A stretch of 64,000 nucleotides of DNA from Nymphaea colorata (GCF_008831285.2 NC_045144.1:2296001-2360000); one strand, 5' to 3'. Positions 34,865-48,400 are shown, numbered from the stretch's first letter. Notes: generated by a model not told the origin, from the letters alone. A program made the numbers and translations.

Positions 34865-36808
34865 TTACCCTCAGTCTGACCTCGCAACCAATCTTGTGCA
34901 CAAATCAAAGCCTCCACAGTCTTTATACCTAATCTACTTCTTTATAAATCAAGAATACGTTCACATGTGCTAAATGTTGACTCTGATGCAACAGTTGATA
35001 TATGAATAGCCAAAATATCACATACCATTTTAGATAACACAGGATATTTAGGTGCATTAGCCTTCCACCATGTCAAAATGTCAATTGGTTGTTTTTTGGA
35101 TTAATGGGCTCTTCAAATACAACTCCAAATCTGATTTTGTGTGTTGGCTTTGTGATCATTCTTCAAGAAAGTCATCTAGTGCACTTGTTCTAGACATCTT
35201 ATTAGATGAAAATTCAATTAAAGAAGTAAAGCTAGATGCATCACTATCCTTTTCACCATCAACAATATAACGATACCAGTAGACAGTGTCTTCAATGCAT
35301 AAGTAGCTTTATATTCATTATAAAGATCACAAAGGTAGTTCTTAATTGCAAAGTCATATTCATATGCTTTATCTTTATAAAATTTTCTATAATAAAACTC
35401 AATTATTTTCATCTTATAATGAAGATAAAAAACCACTGTAACTGCTAAAATTAAATTGCATATATCCCAATGTCAAACTTTATTTTCCTCCTAATTGCCA
35501 TATTTAAAAGGCAGATGTCTAAACTTAAACACATTTTTTCAATTTCCATCTTTATCTCACAATCTCTTTAAAGAAGATACTAGAAGTTGGACATTTGATT
35601 GTAAAAATGGCATTAGTAGCATCATAGAATATTTTCAAATTGTTATGAATAATAGTAGCCTTCCACTCATCCTTAGTTGGTGTCAAATGATAGTGACGAT
35701 CAAGTTCTTGAAAACAACCAAAAGTTTCTTTATATTGTAAAGCTACATCAAACATAAAAAATGTTGAGTTCCATCTAGTTGGAACATCAAGACATAATTG
35801 TTTTTCACAAGTAACTTTGACATGATGTACTGCTCAATCAAAAATTTCACATCGAGTTGAACATGTCTTGATATGTTTTATGTTTTCTTTGATATTGTTA
35901 ATCACATCACTTATTTCTTTGACACCATCTTGCGCAACCAAATTAAGAATATGAACAATACATCTAACTTGAAAAAATTTTCCATTACAAACAAGTACAT
36001 CCTTTTCAAGAAACCACTCTATCAATTTTGTAACCATGATATCATTTATAGAACAATTATCTAATGTAATTGAAAATAACTTGCGTTCAATGTTCTATTT
36101 TAATAAACAATCTTTGATTATTGATGCAAGTTTTTTCTTTTGTATGAGGTGTTTCAACCATAACAAAGTTGAGAACTTTCTTTTTTATTTCCTAACTATT
36201 ATCAATATAATGTGCAGTCAAACATAAATAACCACTTTTCTGACAAGACAAAATCCACATGCCAGATGTGAGACTAATCCTCCCATTAGTTTTTTTCAAA
36301 ATATTACGTAATTTTGTCATTTCATCTTCATAAATGTTTATGCAATCTGATATGACAGTGTTACGTGACAAACTTGAATTGTGGTTGTAATCCTTTAATA
36401 AATTCTGAAAGCCTGAATTACAAAATGGATATTCATGAAGAATAATCATGTTGGTTAAATCAAATCGCTTTTCTTTGAATCAAACTTGAAAGTACCAACA
36501 ATACATTTTCCATTGTTAGTCTTTCCACCAATCACAAGATGTTGTTGGCCTAGTTCTAAGTTAGGCCTTTTAGGACATGCCTTTAAATAATTCTTTAAAC
36601 GTGTGGTGCCCATCTTACTATTACAATTCATAGACACTTTATAGTGTTGACAAACAACATGCTGAATACCTGATTCGTTTATTGTCCTGTTAAACTCCTT
36701 CCATACAGCTGTTCTTAGTGACTTGGCTTTTGTATGAATCATGTCAATTTTTATATTATTAGCAGAGATAGAACTAGAAGCATTGACACTAGATGTTGTA
36801 GAATCCAT
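34865..36808 (-). pseudogene. hAT-family transposase (RICESLEEPER-like), broken
   Basis: Minus-strand pieces occur in family order. 36808-36455: a BED zinc finger region (TAVWKEFNR, CQHYK, GTTRLKNYLKACP), in which the first part of the Cys/His set is altered. 36449-36192: MIILHEYPFCNSGFQNLL, SRNTVISDCINIY and GRISLTSGMW, typical of plant zinc-finger BED transposases. 36037-35834: FFQVRCIVHILNLVAQDGVK. 35755-35552: middle region. About 35095-34865: the dimerisation domain (ILTWWKANAPKYPVL, STVASESTFST, VEALICAQDWLR), with a stop at 34944-34942. Each join is a frame change or stop, so no enzyme is made. Terminal repeats were not identified. Confidence 0.88.
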
Positions 36809-38199
36809 AAATTGCGTATATAAAAATAGAAAATTTTGACTAAACCACTAAAGATATATGGCCTAACTAGACCACTAAAGATGTGTTCTAGTTGAATCAA
36901 TAGTACATATAAATTTCTTTTTCTCACCATACTAAGCATACCTCTAGCTCACACTTGTGATCATCAAATATTTCAATATCCAACTGAGTTTGCTTTAATT
37001 GCAATAAACATGTCCTTCGTAAGATAAAACAAGAATATAGCCTAAATGACTTTCTATCATGAAGTTGGTAACATACTGATATACAATAGATATTCCACAA
37101 TGCTTACCCACAAACAAATAAAATGAAAGAGTTTGGAGAATGCAATATGACACTTGGAATCCTACGAAAATGCAGCAATATAAGCGGTCACATTTCCTGT
37201 AGCCAGAAACTTGAAACCATCAACAACCAAGAAGAAAAGTATTGCCTCTAATGAAGAGCTCATGAGGATCAACTACATGAAAGATATCAAACACAATGAT
37301 CAGTTAAGCACAATGAGTAGAAAACAACACTCACTATTTGCCCTCATTTTCAAAAGAATTAAAAAGCAAAGGCTTCTCTTTTAGTGTCAATGTTCCTATA
37401 TTACCGCGTATATTGACTAATTTTTTGTTGATGCTGCCCACCAACTGCATCATGCATGCACATTCCTTTTCTAATGGAGTTTATGCATGAAATTGACATT
37501 CAAGTAATTCCTTTGACAAATGTGTGACAAATTCTTATCATCTTTACCCATATTGGTTTCCCTGTTATCGAGAGTATGTGGTTCTTCTAATAACAGTAAT
37601 TAGTTCGAGCTTGTAAATATCATTACTTCAACATGCTAAACTCATTTATCACTCCAACAAACAAATATAGGCTATGGCCATGGTAAATGCCCATGGAAAT
37701 GATATAGCCATAGATAAGAACAGGGTGGCCCCAATCCATGAATACAATGATAGTGAATGGGTCCCTCAATCACACTTGGATACAAACAGTTCATCAACCT
37801 AACCCCAAAGCAACTTGTGTTACTTCGCCCACCCTGAGTGCATCCTAAATCCCTAGTGATTTCACACATCCTAAATCTAGAAAAATGGAACAACAAACAA
37901 GTAGGGGAAGTGCAGAGATGCCACCTTCCAACAAATGCCCAATCCTCTTTCCCAGCTCTCAATCATGTTCCGATTCATGAACCCTTTCAATATTGGCTTG
38001 ATCCTCTGATTGTAGCTTATCCAAGTAGTAGTTCCACAAGTCTGCTTGGAGCTGGTCGATTCTTAAGCCATTCATTCTTCTAACGGTAGGGATGATTGCT
38101 TCTATTACTAAATTGCTCACCGTAAACCATTTGATTGAAAGCAAGACTTGCTCCTCAATACTCGTTTGCATCTCTCCCTCCATTTGCATATATCTCTCT
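36809..38199. other. non-coding gap
   Basis: No recognised gene. A minus-strand frame at 38189-37959 (EEQVLLSIKWFTVSNLV, IDQLQADLWNYYLDKLQSED) looks protein-like but matches nothing that I know. It begins where gypsy RT similarity stops. Confidence 0.45.
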
Positions 38200-38500
38200 C
38201 TCCATTTGGAGTGGAGATCATGGAAGTCGATACATATTCTGACTTTTCATTTGTTTTTTGGGTTCTATAACAATGTTTTCCAACTATTTTGGATGGTCAA
38301 TGGCTCTGATGAATTTTTCTTTCAAGAGATCTTTTGATCACTCTATAGCATTGTCCTTGATTTTGGGGTCTAGCTTTCCCAATTTTTATTTCACTGACTT
38401 GCTTTTGGGTTTCAAAGTTAGCATGTGTTCCACCAGCTTTAGATCTAACCCAAGCATATCCTTGTAGGTCCAAGAAAAATAGCTTTGCATTCGTTGAAGA
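38200..38500 (-). pseudogene. Ty3/gypsy reverse transcriptase start, decayed
   Basis: Minus-strand translation from about 38495 gives FSWTYKDMLGLDLKLVEHML, then KLGKLDPKIKDNAIE, a stop, SKDLLKEKFIRAIDHPK, a stop, LENIVIEP and, in another frame, RICIDFHDLH. This is the known N-terminal run of plant Ty3/gypsy reverse transcriptase (DMPGLD-type start and the FIR...YP segment). Similarity stops at about 38200, before the catalytic part. Confidence 0.65.
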
Positions 38501-41480
38501 ACTTGACTATTTTTTTTCTTCCTTAGTATCGAGGTTGGCACCAATCTAAACCATCTTAGGAACTTCCTTTGTCCTGATGTTTATGAATTTGGTGGGATTG
38601 TTGAGTATAGTTGGGGTTGATCTTCTTTTCGTCACTATGCCAATTCAACTGGCTCTAATTTCATGAGCTCTGGCTATCTTTTGTTGTTGTTACAATATTG
38701 CAAGATTAATTTTCAGCTTGTGAATGGACTTGCATGTCATATTAGGCTGCAAAAACTCTAATTGTGATGGAATGCAGTAGTAATGCAAAAATTTGAGTAA
38801 ATGTGCAAGGAAGATAACACAACATTCAAGGAAAAACAGAATGATTTCTTTATTGATATCTAGGAAAAAAAGGAGGGGACCCCTAGTGTCTCAATAATGC
38901 TACAAAGATAAAAAATAATTTTTTTCATCACAAAAATCACATGATTATACTAGACAAAGCCTTTTCCATAATCACTCATTCTATTCATTAAATCAGAGCA
39001 TAAACTCATAACATGCATTATAGTATCTGAGACATAGTACCTTTCATCACAATTTCTTCAGCTATGGTTTTGTAAGAGCTTTCATCGACAAGGATAACAA
39101 ACAACTTCTTCAATTGTGAGAATTGTTTCAATGGGACCTGTTTTCTAAGATGGCTCGGGAAGAGCTTGAATAGAATTAAGAAAACCCCAAAGTCAAATTG
39201 TGAATAATGCCGAACTGATTTAATAACCTTCTGAAAGTATTGTTCTCTCCATAAAGCTTCTTGGTCATGATGGTCAACTTCCCAAGGTAGTATTAGGGGC
39301 CTTGCACATTGTAGCCTACTACTTTTCCTTGAAATTTGAATACATGCATGTTTGGGTTTTGGAGTTGGTACTTTTGTAATATTAACCCTTTTTTAACTCT
39401 TTCATGTTGAGATTCTTGATAAAAATTATTTCCAAATGAGTTCTGGAGTTTTATGCTATGCACAACCTTTTTAGCTTTAGATAATCACAGTGCTGAAATA
39501 GGGTTTTAATGGCCTCAATAGAGCCTTCTTCAACATCATCGGCAACCACCTTCTTTAATATGACAAAATTGTTAAAGTCAATGATCTGATGCTTGAGTAT
39601 TCTACCTCGCAGCGTGTGCAGAGAAAACATATTGAAGAATTGTGCGTTGTACAGGTGTGGCGAACTGTCTATCTGGAAGCTTTAAGATCCAACTCCAACT
39701 CTTTTGCATTTCTTCTCAAGCAGAACGATAACCATCTATCAAGGTGAGAATCAAATTCTTTGTCAGTGATGACCTGTAGTTGAAACTTTTGTATGTCATA
39801 TTCATGAAAGACTATATACTTCTCCATCAATTTAACTATCCTCTATTTTATAAGACAACTCTTTCTTTTCATTTACAGAACAAAGCAACATCATGTAGAT
39901 AGTTTGAGTAAGGTTCTTGTTGTTTCAACCACATCCGACTAGGAGTTTGCTCCAAATCCACAGTCAATTATAGGGACCGAAAATCTTCTCAGTTTCTCAA
40001 ACAAGGTGAGTCTGTAGCTTGCTTAGTAGGAATGAATGAGACAACCTTAGCAACAACATCTCTTGCTAGATCATCCAATGGGCTTAGTGCAACTTCGGCT
40101 ATGGCTTGTGTTGTCTACATTACCTCTTCTACGTTCAATCTTCTGAATTTGCACACAATTGCGGTCCTACAAATGAGATATGGAATGGAGGACAAGTGAT
40201 TGCTGTTTGATTAGAGAAGGATGAACAATGCACACATATGAGACATGAAGACACAAAAAAGAAATGTACTTTGTTCATGTTAAGGAATGAAGACGGAACG
40301 ATGGCACAAGAGGCACATGACACATACTAAAAGGAGAATCAAAACTTGGAACTTTATTTATGCAAAATGTTTAAAGTAGAAGAACAGACTCAACAACAAT
40401 AAGGACTAGGAGTGACACTTCTCCATCATGACATGTGAAATTCAAGCCTACTAGGTTAACCATGAATAAGATCATCCCTCCAAATTATTGTGCATTTTGC
40501 TGCTGCTAAAGTGTTGATGTGCTTCCAATCCTCAGACCCCATATGCTGATCGATGATGGTGAGATTTCATTTTGGTACATCAAAAGAAGTCAATTTCATC
40601 TTTGAAAACTAAGCTATGCATCTCTTCAAGTGATAAGGCATGACAAAAAATGGTTTTGCCAGCAGAATGTCAATGTACTGCTCGTGGAAAGTACACCTGG
40701 TTGGGCATTCATTCCAATCATAAAAGTCTCACATGGCTTGTTTCTTAGTCATGTCATCCACAACTAATGATATGCATGGAAAGAGAGAGTATAGTCACTG
40801 TACGGCTTGAAATCTGGCCCCTCTTGGACTGTATGTCGATAGAACCATTCTTGTAAGAACCAAATGTATATTTTGACTGTTGACGACTTCATCCTAGCAA
40901 ACCTGGTGAGTCCTCTCTATAGAAAGGAAAGTCTCAGCATAGCTACTGATAAGGTCCTAAAGCAATAGGGCCCCAGATCCTAAATAAGTAAAGCGTGTGA
41001 AGGTCCATTGTACCTTGCCCATTTGTGAAGATGAGCAGTCCAACAGTGCCAAAAGCATAGCCTTCCAGGTCCTTTCTTGTGTAAACTTCAGTCGGGCCAA
41101 CATCTTCTCGATGGTGCCTCCAAACTATGCATGGATGTGCACGAGCTCAATATGCAGATTTCTTTTTCTATCTTAAGTTCTATGTTCTACATCTCAGTCT
41201 ATGAAGTAGCTCCTTGTAGTTGACCACCCCTTTGTTGACTAAGGACTGGCTTTCTACTGTGTCTCTAATATCACCTACTGGATCGAGCAGGCCAAGGATG
41301 TCTGGGAACTCATCTATGAGCATTGTCATCTCTTCCCATGAAAAGTAGAATGTGCACGTGTTGGTGTTCTATCTATCTGCTAGTGCTTGAATTAGTAGTC
41401 CATTCAACTCATTGTTATGAGCAAAGGTAACTTTCTCTAATCCGCAATCATGGAGATATTTTGTATAGGTAATTCAGAAT
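38501..41480 (-). pseudogene. decayed gypsy-associated region with plant-mobile-domain-like fragments
   Basis: On the minus strand about 41440-41200 reads NNELNGLLIQALADR, stop, NTNTCTFYFSWEEMTMLIDEF and PDILGLLDPVGDI. About 41100-40950 reads GGTIEKMLARLKFTQERTW. These resemble the plant mobile domain / DUF7745-type proteins found upstream of pol in some plant retroelements. At 40760-40560, FYDWNECPTRCTFHEQYID is similar in style. From about 40500 to 38500 only scattered protein-like pieces remain. The order (mobile-domain-like ORF, then RT) fits a Ty3/gypsy element with an extra 5' ORF. Confidence 0.4.
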
Positions 41481-43189
41481 TGCTCATAGGATGAAGCATA
41501 CAATGTGACAGTGGGGCTGTGTCCAAAACCTGGTGACTAGAAGACAAAAGGAAGTGGGGGTCAAGACAAACAATTGAGCAAGATCTTAAAATGGCCATAC
41601 TGGACTGAAAGTGATTACGTCTATATGTGCCAACCCACTAGAGAGGTTAAAAACAAATGATGGATATGCTTGGCTCAGAATTGACCAAGATAAATCCTAA
41701 CTGGTAGAATGACTTGAAATTTTGGATGGCTTTCATTCTTGGAGACATGATATTGTCTAGTTTTTGAAATGTTGGACAACTTCTAAATCCATTCATGATA
41801 TTTGAATAAAAAATGTGCTCTAGCTCATAATCATGAGATTGATTTTGGAAATCAAAGCCTTTGAGATTTAGGAATTTTAAATCATTATTACAAAATGATT
41901 TGTAGAGTTTAAAACCTTTTTGAATTGACTTGAGTCAAGTCTTTTTGAAAAATCCGATTGATTTGGCAAGTTTTTTACTTGCCAGCTGGACATTTGATTT
42001 CAGTTTATTTGAGCTGAAATATCAATGGAATTTTGGTTAAAAAACATCTTGATTTGTAGAAAATTGGTTCAGCTCAAAGTTGAACTTGAAGGCTGAAGCA
42101 TTTCGGAACTTTAGGAGTGGTTCCTAACTGATTAGCTGGTTAAATCAAACATGCTTCTAAGTTTGAAAACAATTTGATTGTTTGATATCTAAATTTTTAG
42201 ATTTCCAATGACTTTGGAGTTTTAAAAGAGATAATTAGATCTCTTTTGGAATCTCATTTTGAAGGAATCCAATCCTTGGGTGAATTTAGGCAGCTTCGTT
42301 CCTCTATGGGATGGCTGATTAGGAATTTGAATATATATATATATACACACACACTCTCTTTCTTTCTCTTCTAACTGTCCATTAGGAAAATCAATTTTTG
42401 AAATTATGAAGATTTTTGAAAATTATATATATATTTATATAGAAATAATGATGGCTTAGAATAAGGTTGTTTTGATTTGTTTTACCCGCTTTTAAGGTGA
42501 ACTACACTCATTATTAGAGCCAATCCAATCCTTAACTGGAATTGATGGATTGGACATTGCATTGGATTCCCAACACTTTTGAGACATGAACGTCATTCAT
42601 TCTTCTCTCACCTCCCTTTTCACGTGACACATTCACATGAAATTGAAAAAAAAAAATATTCACATCACATAATTGAGCTGAGCATCTCTCTTTCTATTTG
42701 AGGATTTTCTCACCGTGGAGTCTCACGATTTAGAACTTTTAAAAACAAGTTTTTAATCTATAGGTAGGCTCATTGAGAAATATTCATCTTTTTTGTTTGA
42801 AAATGAGTTTTGGATAGGCATTTTTCCACAACCGCTTGTATGCATGCATGAAAATGCATTGACGTGTACAATTTTTTGCATAGGCAACATAAGGGGCAGA
42901 GCAAGGATTTTTTTAGGGCTCAACAGACTTATCCAAGACTTATCCAAGTAGGGTCAAACTAAATTGAAATAAAAAAATGGGTGGAGCCACTGGGTAGGCG
43001 AGCCCCCCTCCCTCCGGCAACATGGATGGACATCATTCCTAGCCTTTTTAAAAAGATCAAACCCCTTCCCACGACGGCTTTTTCATTCATCTCATGCGAC
43101 GAAAACAAAATTAATTAGAATGCTTACCTTGCTTGATCGAATGGGACTGAGCATATTCTAAGGAAAGACACGGCTGAGCTAGGACTAGT
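41481..43189. other. non-coding AT-rich region
   Basis: No gene was recognised. It has an AT/AC microsatellite at about 42331-42355. Confidence 0.5.
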
Positions 43190-44430
43190 ATGTTTGGTTT
43201 AGGAACAGCAAGGATAGTTTGGCCTTGGGATTAGCAAGGCTGCTGGTTGGTGCAGCAAAGACCTGTGGCTGAGAGGCAGTAGAATGCTGCTGAAAGAGCT
43301 GCTGTTGAGAAGCTTGAGAGCAGCAGTGAGCTGATAAGTTTTGAATTGACAAGCAGCTGAGCTACTACAGTCTTGGTCTAGGGACAGTCGGGTCGCTGTT
43401 GTTTCGGGCTTGGAAACAGCAGCATGCTGCTGATTGAGAATAGCAGAACTGTATTTTTGGAGCAGGGGATCTGCCATAAATTGGGGAGGGGAATAGAGTT
43501 GGTCTGCTGGTCAGACCAGCAAAGAAATGATCTGGATTTTTGGAGCAGTAGGACTGATATGGTCTCAAACTGAAGGACAGCAAGGCTGCTGCCGTTCAAA
43601 GCTCGCAAAAGCATGGTTACTGTTGTTTTGGTAGGACAGCGATGATCTGCTGGTCCAAGTTTGAAGACAGCAGAGCTGTGACCTTGGGGCAGCAGAGCGG
43701 TGACTTGGCAGCAAAGCATCAGGTTGGATAACAGCAAGAGGCTGCTATTGATTTAATAAGAACAGAGAAGAACTTGTTGCCTCTTTGACAATAACAAGAT
43801 CGAGAAGCAAAGAATCAAATTTAGTAATCAGCTAGTGAAGTTACTAACCTGCTTGGGAATGTGGCAAGGCTAATTGCACCAGTTGAAGAGCAGCTGATTG
43901 AAGCCGTGCCTATTGGAGCTAAATGCAGGTTAGTGGCTGCATTGGTTGTTGGTTGAAGCTGAACGCAGGTTGCAAGCCACAGATGCTGATTATTGGAGCC
44001 TCCTTGTGGTGCTGCTGGTGGCAATTTTACTACGAAGGAAGCTACTGTTGAACCTAGAGTAGTTGAGTATCCTGGAGCAAATGATGTCCAAGAGAGTTGT
44101 CGCTGAGTAGCCTAGAGCAAAGGCGTTCAAACTCACTATAGAGGAGCTTGGAGCAGAGGCGTCTAAGCTGCTGTGGCTGAAAAGTTCAGCAAGATGAAGG
44201 CAGCTGCCATTTGGAGCAGATTGTTGATAGAGCTCTGCTAAAGGTGTTGACCAGTGGAATGACAGCAGCTGGAGCAGGTTGTAGGAGCAGCTGAAGGTGC
44301 CAACTGGAAGAGCAGCTGCTGTAGATGAAGACTGAAGATGGAGCTCGTCTTCAAGGAGCTGCGATAGAAGTCGGAAAATTCCAGCTCTTCCTCTTGTGTT
44401 AGAAGTTACTGGATTTCAGGAGCAAGAGCA
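43190..44430. repeat. GCAGCTG-rich compositional island
   Basis: Over about 1.2 kb the words AGCAGC, GCTGCTG, GGAGCAG and TTGGAGCA recur densely, with irregular spacing, on a purine-rich plus strand. Open frames arise on the minus strand (up to 119 codons) but are serine-, leucine- and glutamine-rich shadows without family likeness. It could be the interior of a repeat or part of an LTR. Confidence 0.55.
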
Positions 44431-47400
44431 TTGATGCTCTTTCTTGGGGACTGGGTCCCTTCAGTATAGGAACCAAGTAGAACATCTATAAATATCGATT
44501 AAAGATCAATCTTCAATCAAAAAATGAAAGGGGGGAGGCTGCGCCCAGCTAGGTTACGCCTCCTCCATAAAAGAGCTATAAACAGATCTTTTCGTAATTT
44601 TTTTAAAAGAAGAGCGGAGAACGCCCATTTGGTTTGATTGGCCTTGAAAATCCATCAGAGCTAATTCAGCTAGTTTTTCTTTAAAATTAAGATATTTTGA
44701 AATTTTTTAAAAGAAGAGTAAATAGTCATCTGCATCTCTCTCTCCATTGCTTTCACTCTATATTCTCGTGTATGGGTCAAGTTCTTGCTTCGTTCGTGGT
44801 AGGAACAGCAGCATAGAGACTTGCAGAGGCCTTCCGACTTGAGAAACAGGGTTGGATTGCTCATTGTTTGTTCCCTCGATGTAAGGAACTTCACTGGCCT
44901 CCACCTCCTCGCTCTGCATGGTTGCTCTTGAACACCGTCTACATGTCAAGATCGGAAGCGGCTTCTCCTATCTCAAATAGTGGATGAACATATATGTCCT
45001 ATTATTTGAACATAATAGTTCACTGGTTTGAAGGTATGATTGCTTCAATGTTCTCTTTTCTTTTCAAGAAGATGATTAGATTGCGAATTCTTTTCGTTTT
45101 GGTTGCATATATCCTTAAACCTATCTGATCTTAACAAAGCATTTACTTTGTATAATTATGCATCCAGTAATTCGAAATAGGTATGTTGCTAATGAGAACT
45201 AGATATTTTTAATTAATTGTGTAGCTCTCTCTTAGATCTCAATTACACACACACACATGGGAACATAATTTGGTTTTTTGCATGAGTGCTAGGGGTTGGT
45301 AGGGCAGGTTATTCCATTATTTGATGAAATAAGAAAATATTGATGTATTGAAAGGGCCGAATGATCGCACTTGTTTTTTGATGCTCTTTCATCGGCATTT
45401 TACTGCGTCAAACCATATTTTTACTCAAGGCACCCTGCAAGAACTTAAGGGGCGCTTGTTCTTCTCTTCCCACTTCCTCCCTCCCTCCGCCCTGTTCTTG
45501 CCTCTTTTTCTCGTCCCACCTCCCATCCCTGTTTCTCTCTCTCTCTCCAACATGCTCGCCTCCCTCCCTGCTCTCACCAGTCTCTCCCCATCTCCTGTCT
45601 CACATCCCTCCCCGTTCTTGCTCTCTCTCTCTCTACCCACCTCCTGCTTTCCTCCCTTCCTGTTCATGCTTCCCAGTCTCCCTACCTCCTACTTGCCTCA
45701 TTCCCTATTTATGACTTCCCCTTCGTTCGCCTTTTTCATGCCTCTCTGTCCGCACCTCCCGCTTGCTTCCCTCCTTCTTCTCATCCCTCTCTCTCCCCAT
45801 CTCTCATCATGTTTGATCTCTCCCCATTCTCACGTCTCATAGAAGAGGGCTAATCATCTCTTTTTGCTTTTGGGCTGCACTCAGGGAGGACAAAGGGGGT
45901 CTGATTTAAGGCCGATTATTTTTGTCATTGAATAAGGTGAGCAGAACTTTGTGATTCTCATCTGTCATGTGCTCCCATTTTACAAATTCATCATTAAGGA
46001 TTGGCTACCTTTCTCATGAATCTTGATATTGATTGATTTCTCTAATTTGTTATGTGCTGTGTTATGATTTATTCTCATCCACGCATGGGATACATTGAAT
46101 ATGAAATGTCTTATGTATCAATTTTTTCTGCTTTTTTTTTTTGGTGTCATATGGTACATTTAGTGGCTAGCTTCCTCATATGACTTCTACTGAACGATAT
46201 AAGAGTTATGTTGTCGTGACCTTGATTCAAAAGTTTCAGGTTCACTTTGGTCTCTCAAGGAATTTTCCTACAGTCATCTCCTCCATCGTATTTGCTTGGG
46301 TACCTAGCTTTAGTAACACTCGTAAGATTTTCACATGTTGGGGCTGGCGTGTGCTCCCATTTGGTATCAGGACTAAGAAACTAGTCCAAAAACTGATAGG
46401 GTCTAATGAGATTAAATAAATCTAAACCCTCTTTCTTTCCTGTCTTCTGTCTCTGGTTCGTGGAGCTAAACTGCTGCAGCAAGTGGTGGGATGAAGGAAC
46501 TCCTCTGTGCCAGACTGATCCCATGTTTATAATTAGTAAAGACTTATAAAAAATCTTTTCTGACGCCATTATCCACCCACCAATAAGGGCAGTTTGGTCT
46601 CAAAGGTGATTATTACATCATTTGATTCAATCCTCAACCTGCTAGTCAGTATGCTAAGGATGGTGTCATGTACTTACTGTGCACTGTCATGTTCTTGTTT
46701 TGTCTATCTTGATTCGAGTCTGCAAGAGCTTCACTTGGGCGGCAAGGGGCCAATTTTGGGTGCAAATCTTGTAGGAACTGTTCCTTAAGGCAAAGTACAA
46801 ACTGGATGTGCTCTCCTATGAGTAATGGGTACTTCAATGGCTTTCACCAACTAGGTCTGCAGATGTTCCATGGATGATTAAAGCTATGGCTGTTGTTAAA
46901 ACGTTTGCCTATCCAAAAGAAAAAATCTGAATGCCAATCAATGCCATTGGCTTGCATCAGTACTCAAGCTACCTAAAACATGTTTTTCAACAACAATTGC
47001 ATCATTTATGAAGCCTTTTTTATTAAAAAATCTCCATCTACATTTTTAAAAATAAGCAGGCCCCATAGACTCGTTACTCCAAAACTCATCTGACATCTGG
47101 TACTGTCCCTAACCCAACTATGTTCTCGCTGCTTCAAGAGAGAGATAATTATCTTGACCGTATATACATAATTGATTTTGATATAGTGTCTGAATCTTTG
47201 CATAGATTGTAATTTTTGACATGCTATTTAAATTTGATGGCCTAGTGGCAAATTCATTGTTCTTTTTGCTTACTTAATCCAAGCTAATCCTTAATATTAA
47301 GTTTGTCAATTAAAGATTTTCTTTCTCCAATGAGATAACATAAGTGAGAAAAAGAAATGTAGATCAATAGCATTGGATCCAAAATTTTGAATGAGAACAT

Positions 47401-47612
47401 AAACTCATTTTACCGAATACATAATTCTTTTAAGCTGCTAATCATGGCGAAAGTAACAAGATGGCGAGTTTGTCTAAGTAGTTCAAGTGTCAAGGTTTGT
47501 AAATTTATGTTTATTTAGCTATACCTAGAATCTATAATTTTTTTTTATCTCTATTACTTTCAAACAAAGTCTAATGGCTTCAACACTATAGCATCATTTC
47601 TATTTTTCCAAA
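44431..47612. other. non-coding region with pyrimidine-rich tract
   Basis: No gene was recognised. Around 45470-45840 the plus strand is strongly C/T-rich (CTCCCTCC-like), which creates a long but low-complexity open frame. CA repeats lie at about 45245-45257. Confidence 0.55.
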
Positions 47613-48400
47613 ACCTAGTTTAGCTAAAAAATGATATAACTTGAAGTATGAAAAGTGAAAACATCCCATAAAGTAAGGAAAGGAGGTTATATGTTGGACC
47701 CTATTGAAAATTTGAAATTTAAGCATGTTATATACATATATACTTATGCAGCTGATGATGTATGTCAATGATTACTGTCCTCTTATACACACACACACAC
47801 ACTAACACACACACACACACACACACGTACACACATATATATATATATATCATCATCTACAACATCTTTTTGTGTATAATATTTACTTTTTGAATGCCAT
47901 TGTTGTACCATGAGTCTATATGAAAAGATTTTCCTGATATGTATAAGTGAGGTTTTATAAGATTTTAAATAAATGGTTTATGTGTGGGCATTACATAAAC
48001 CTGCCCCAATACCTAGTTTTGCTAAAAAATAATATAAATTGAACTGTATATACCTTGCTCAAAGTAAGGGAAACAGTTTATATGTAGACTACATTGAAGA
48101 TTTTAAAATTTAAGCACGTGATATACATTTATACTTATGAATCTGATGATGTATGTATATGATTATTGTCACTTATATATAAGATGTATATATGTGTGAT
48201 ATATATATATATATATATATATATACATTATACAAATAAACACACACATATATAAAATCATCTATAGCAGCTTTTTGTGTATGTTATTTACTTTATGAAT
48301 GCCATTTTCATGAGTCTACATGAAAATATTTTTCTGAAATTTATAAATGAGATTTTATAAAATTTTAAAATCAATGGTTTATGTGTGGGCATTACATAAA
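47613..48400. repeat. diverged ~398-bp tandem duplication
   Basis: Copy 1 (47613-47999) and copy 2 (48011-48400) both start ACCTAGTTTTGCTAAAAAAT-like and share the phrase AAATTTAAGCA(T/C)GT. Both continue through CTGATGATGTATGT, a CA/TA microsatellite, CTTTTTGTGTAT and GAATGCCATT. Both end GGTTTATGTGTGGGCATTAC. Confidence 0.8.
47785..47850. repeat. CA then TA microsatellite in duplication copy 1
   Basis: An interrupted CA array runs into a TA array. Copy 2 has a TA array at 48198-48226 at the corresponding place. Confidence 0.85.

Noticed and set aside
43199-43737. Minus-strand frames of 72-119 codons
   Set aside because: They arise from the GCAGC-rich island; the amino-acid content mirrors the repeated words.
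45348-45842. 164-codon Ser/Leu/Pro-rich frame
   Set aside because: It is caused by a C/T-rich tract; a stop-free frame is expected there and no domain is visible.
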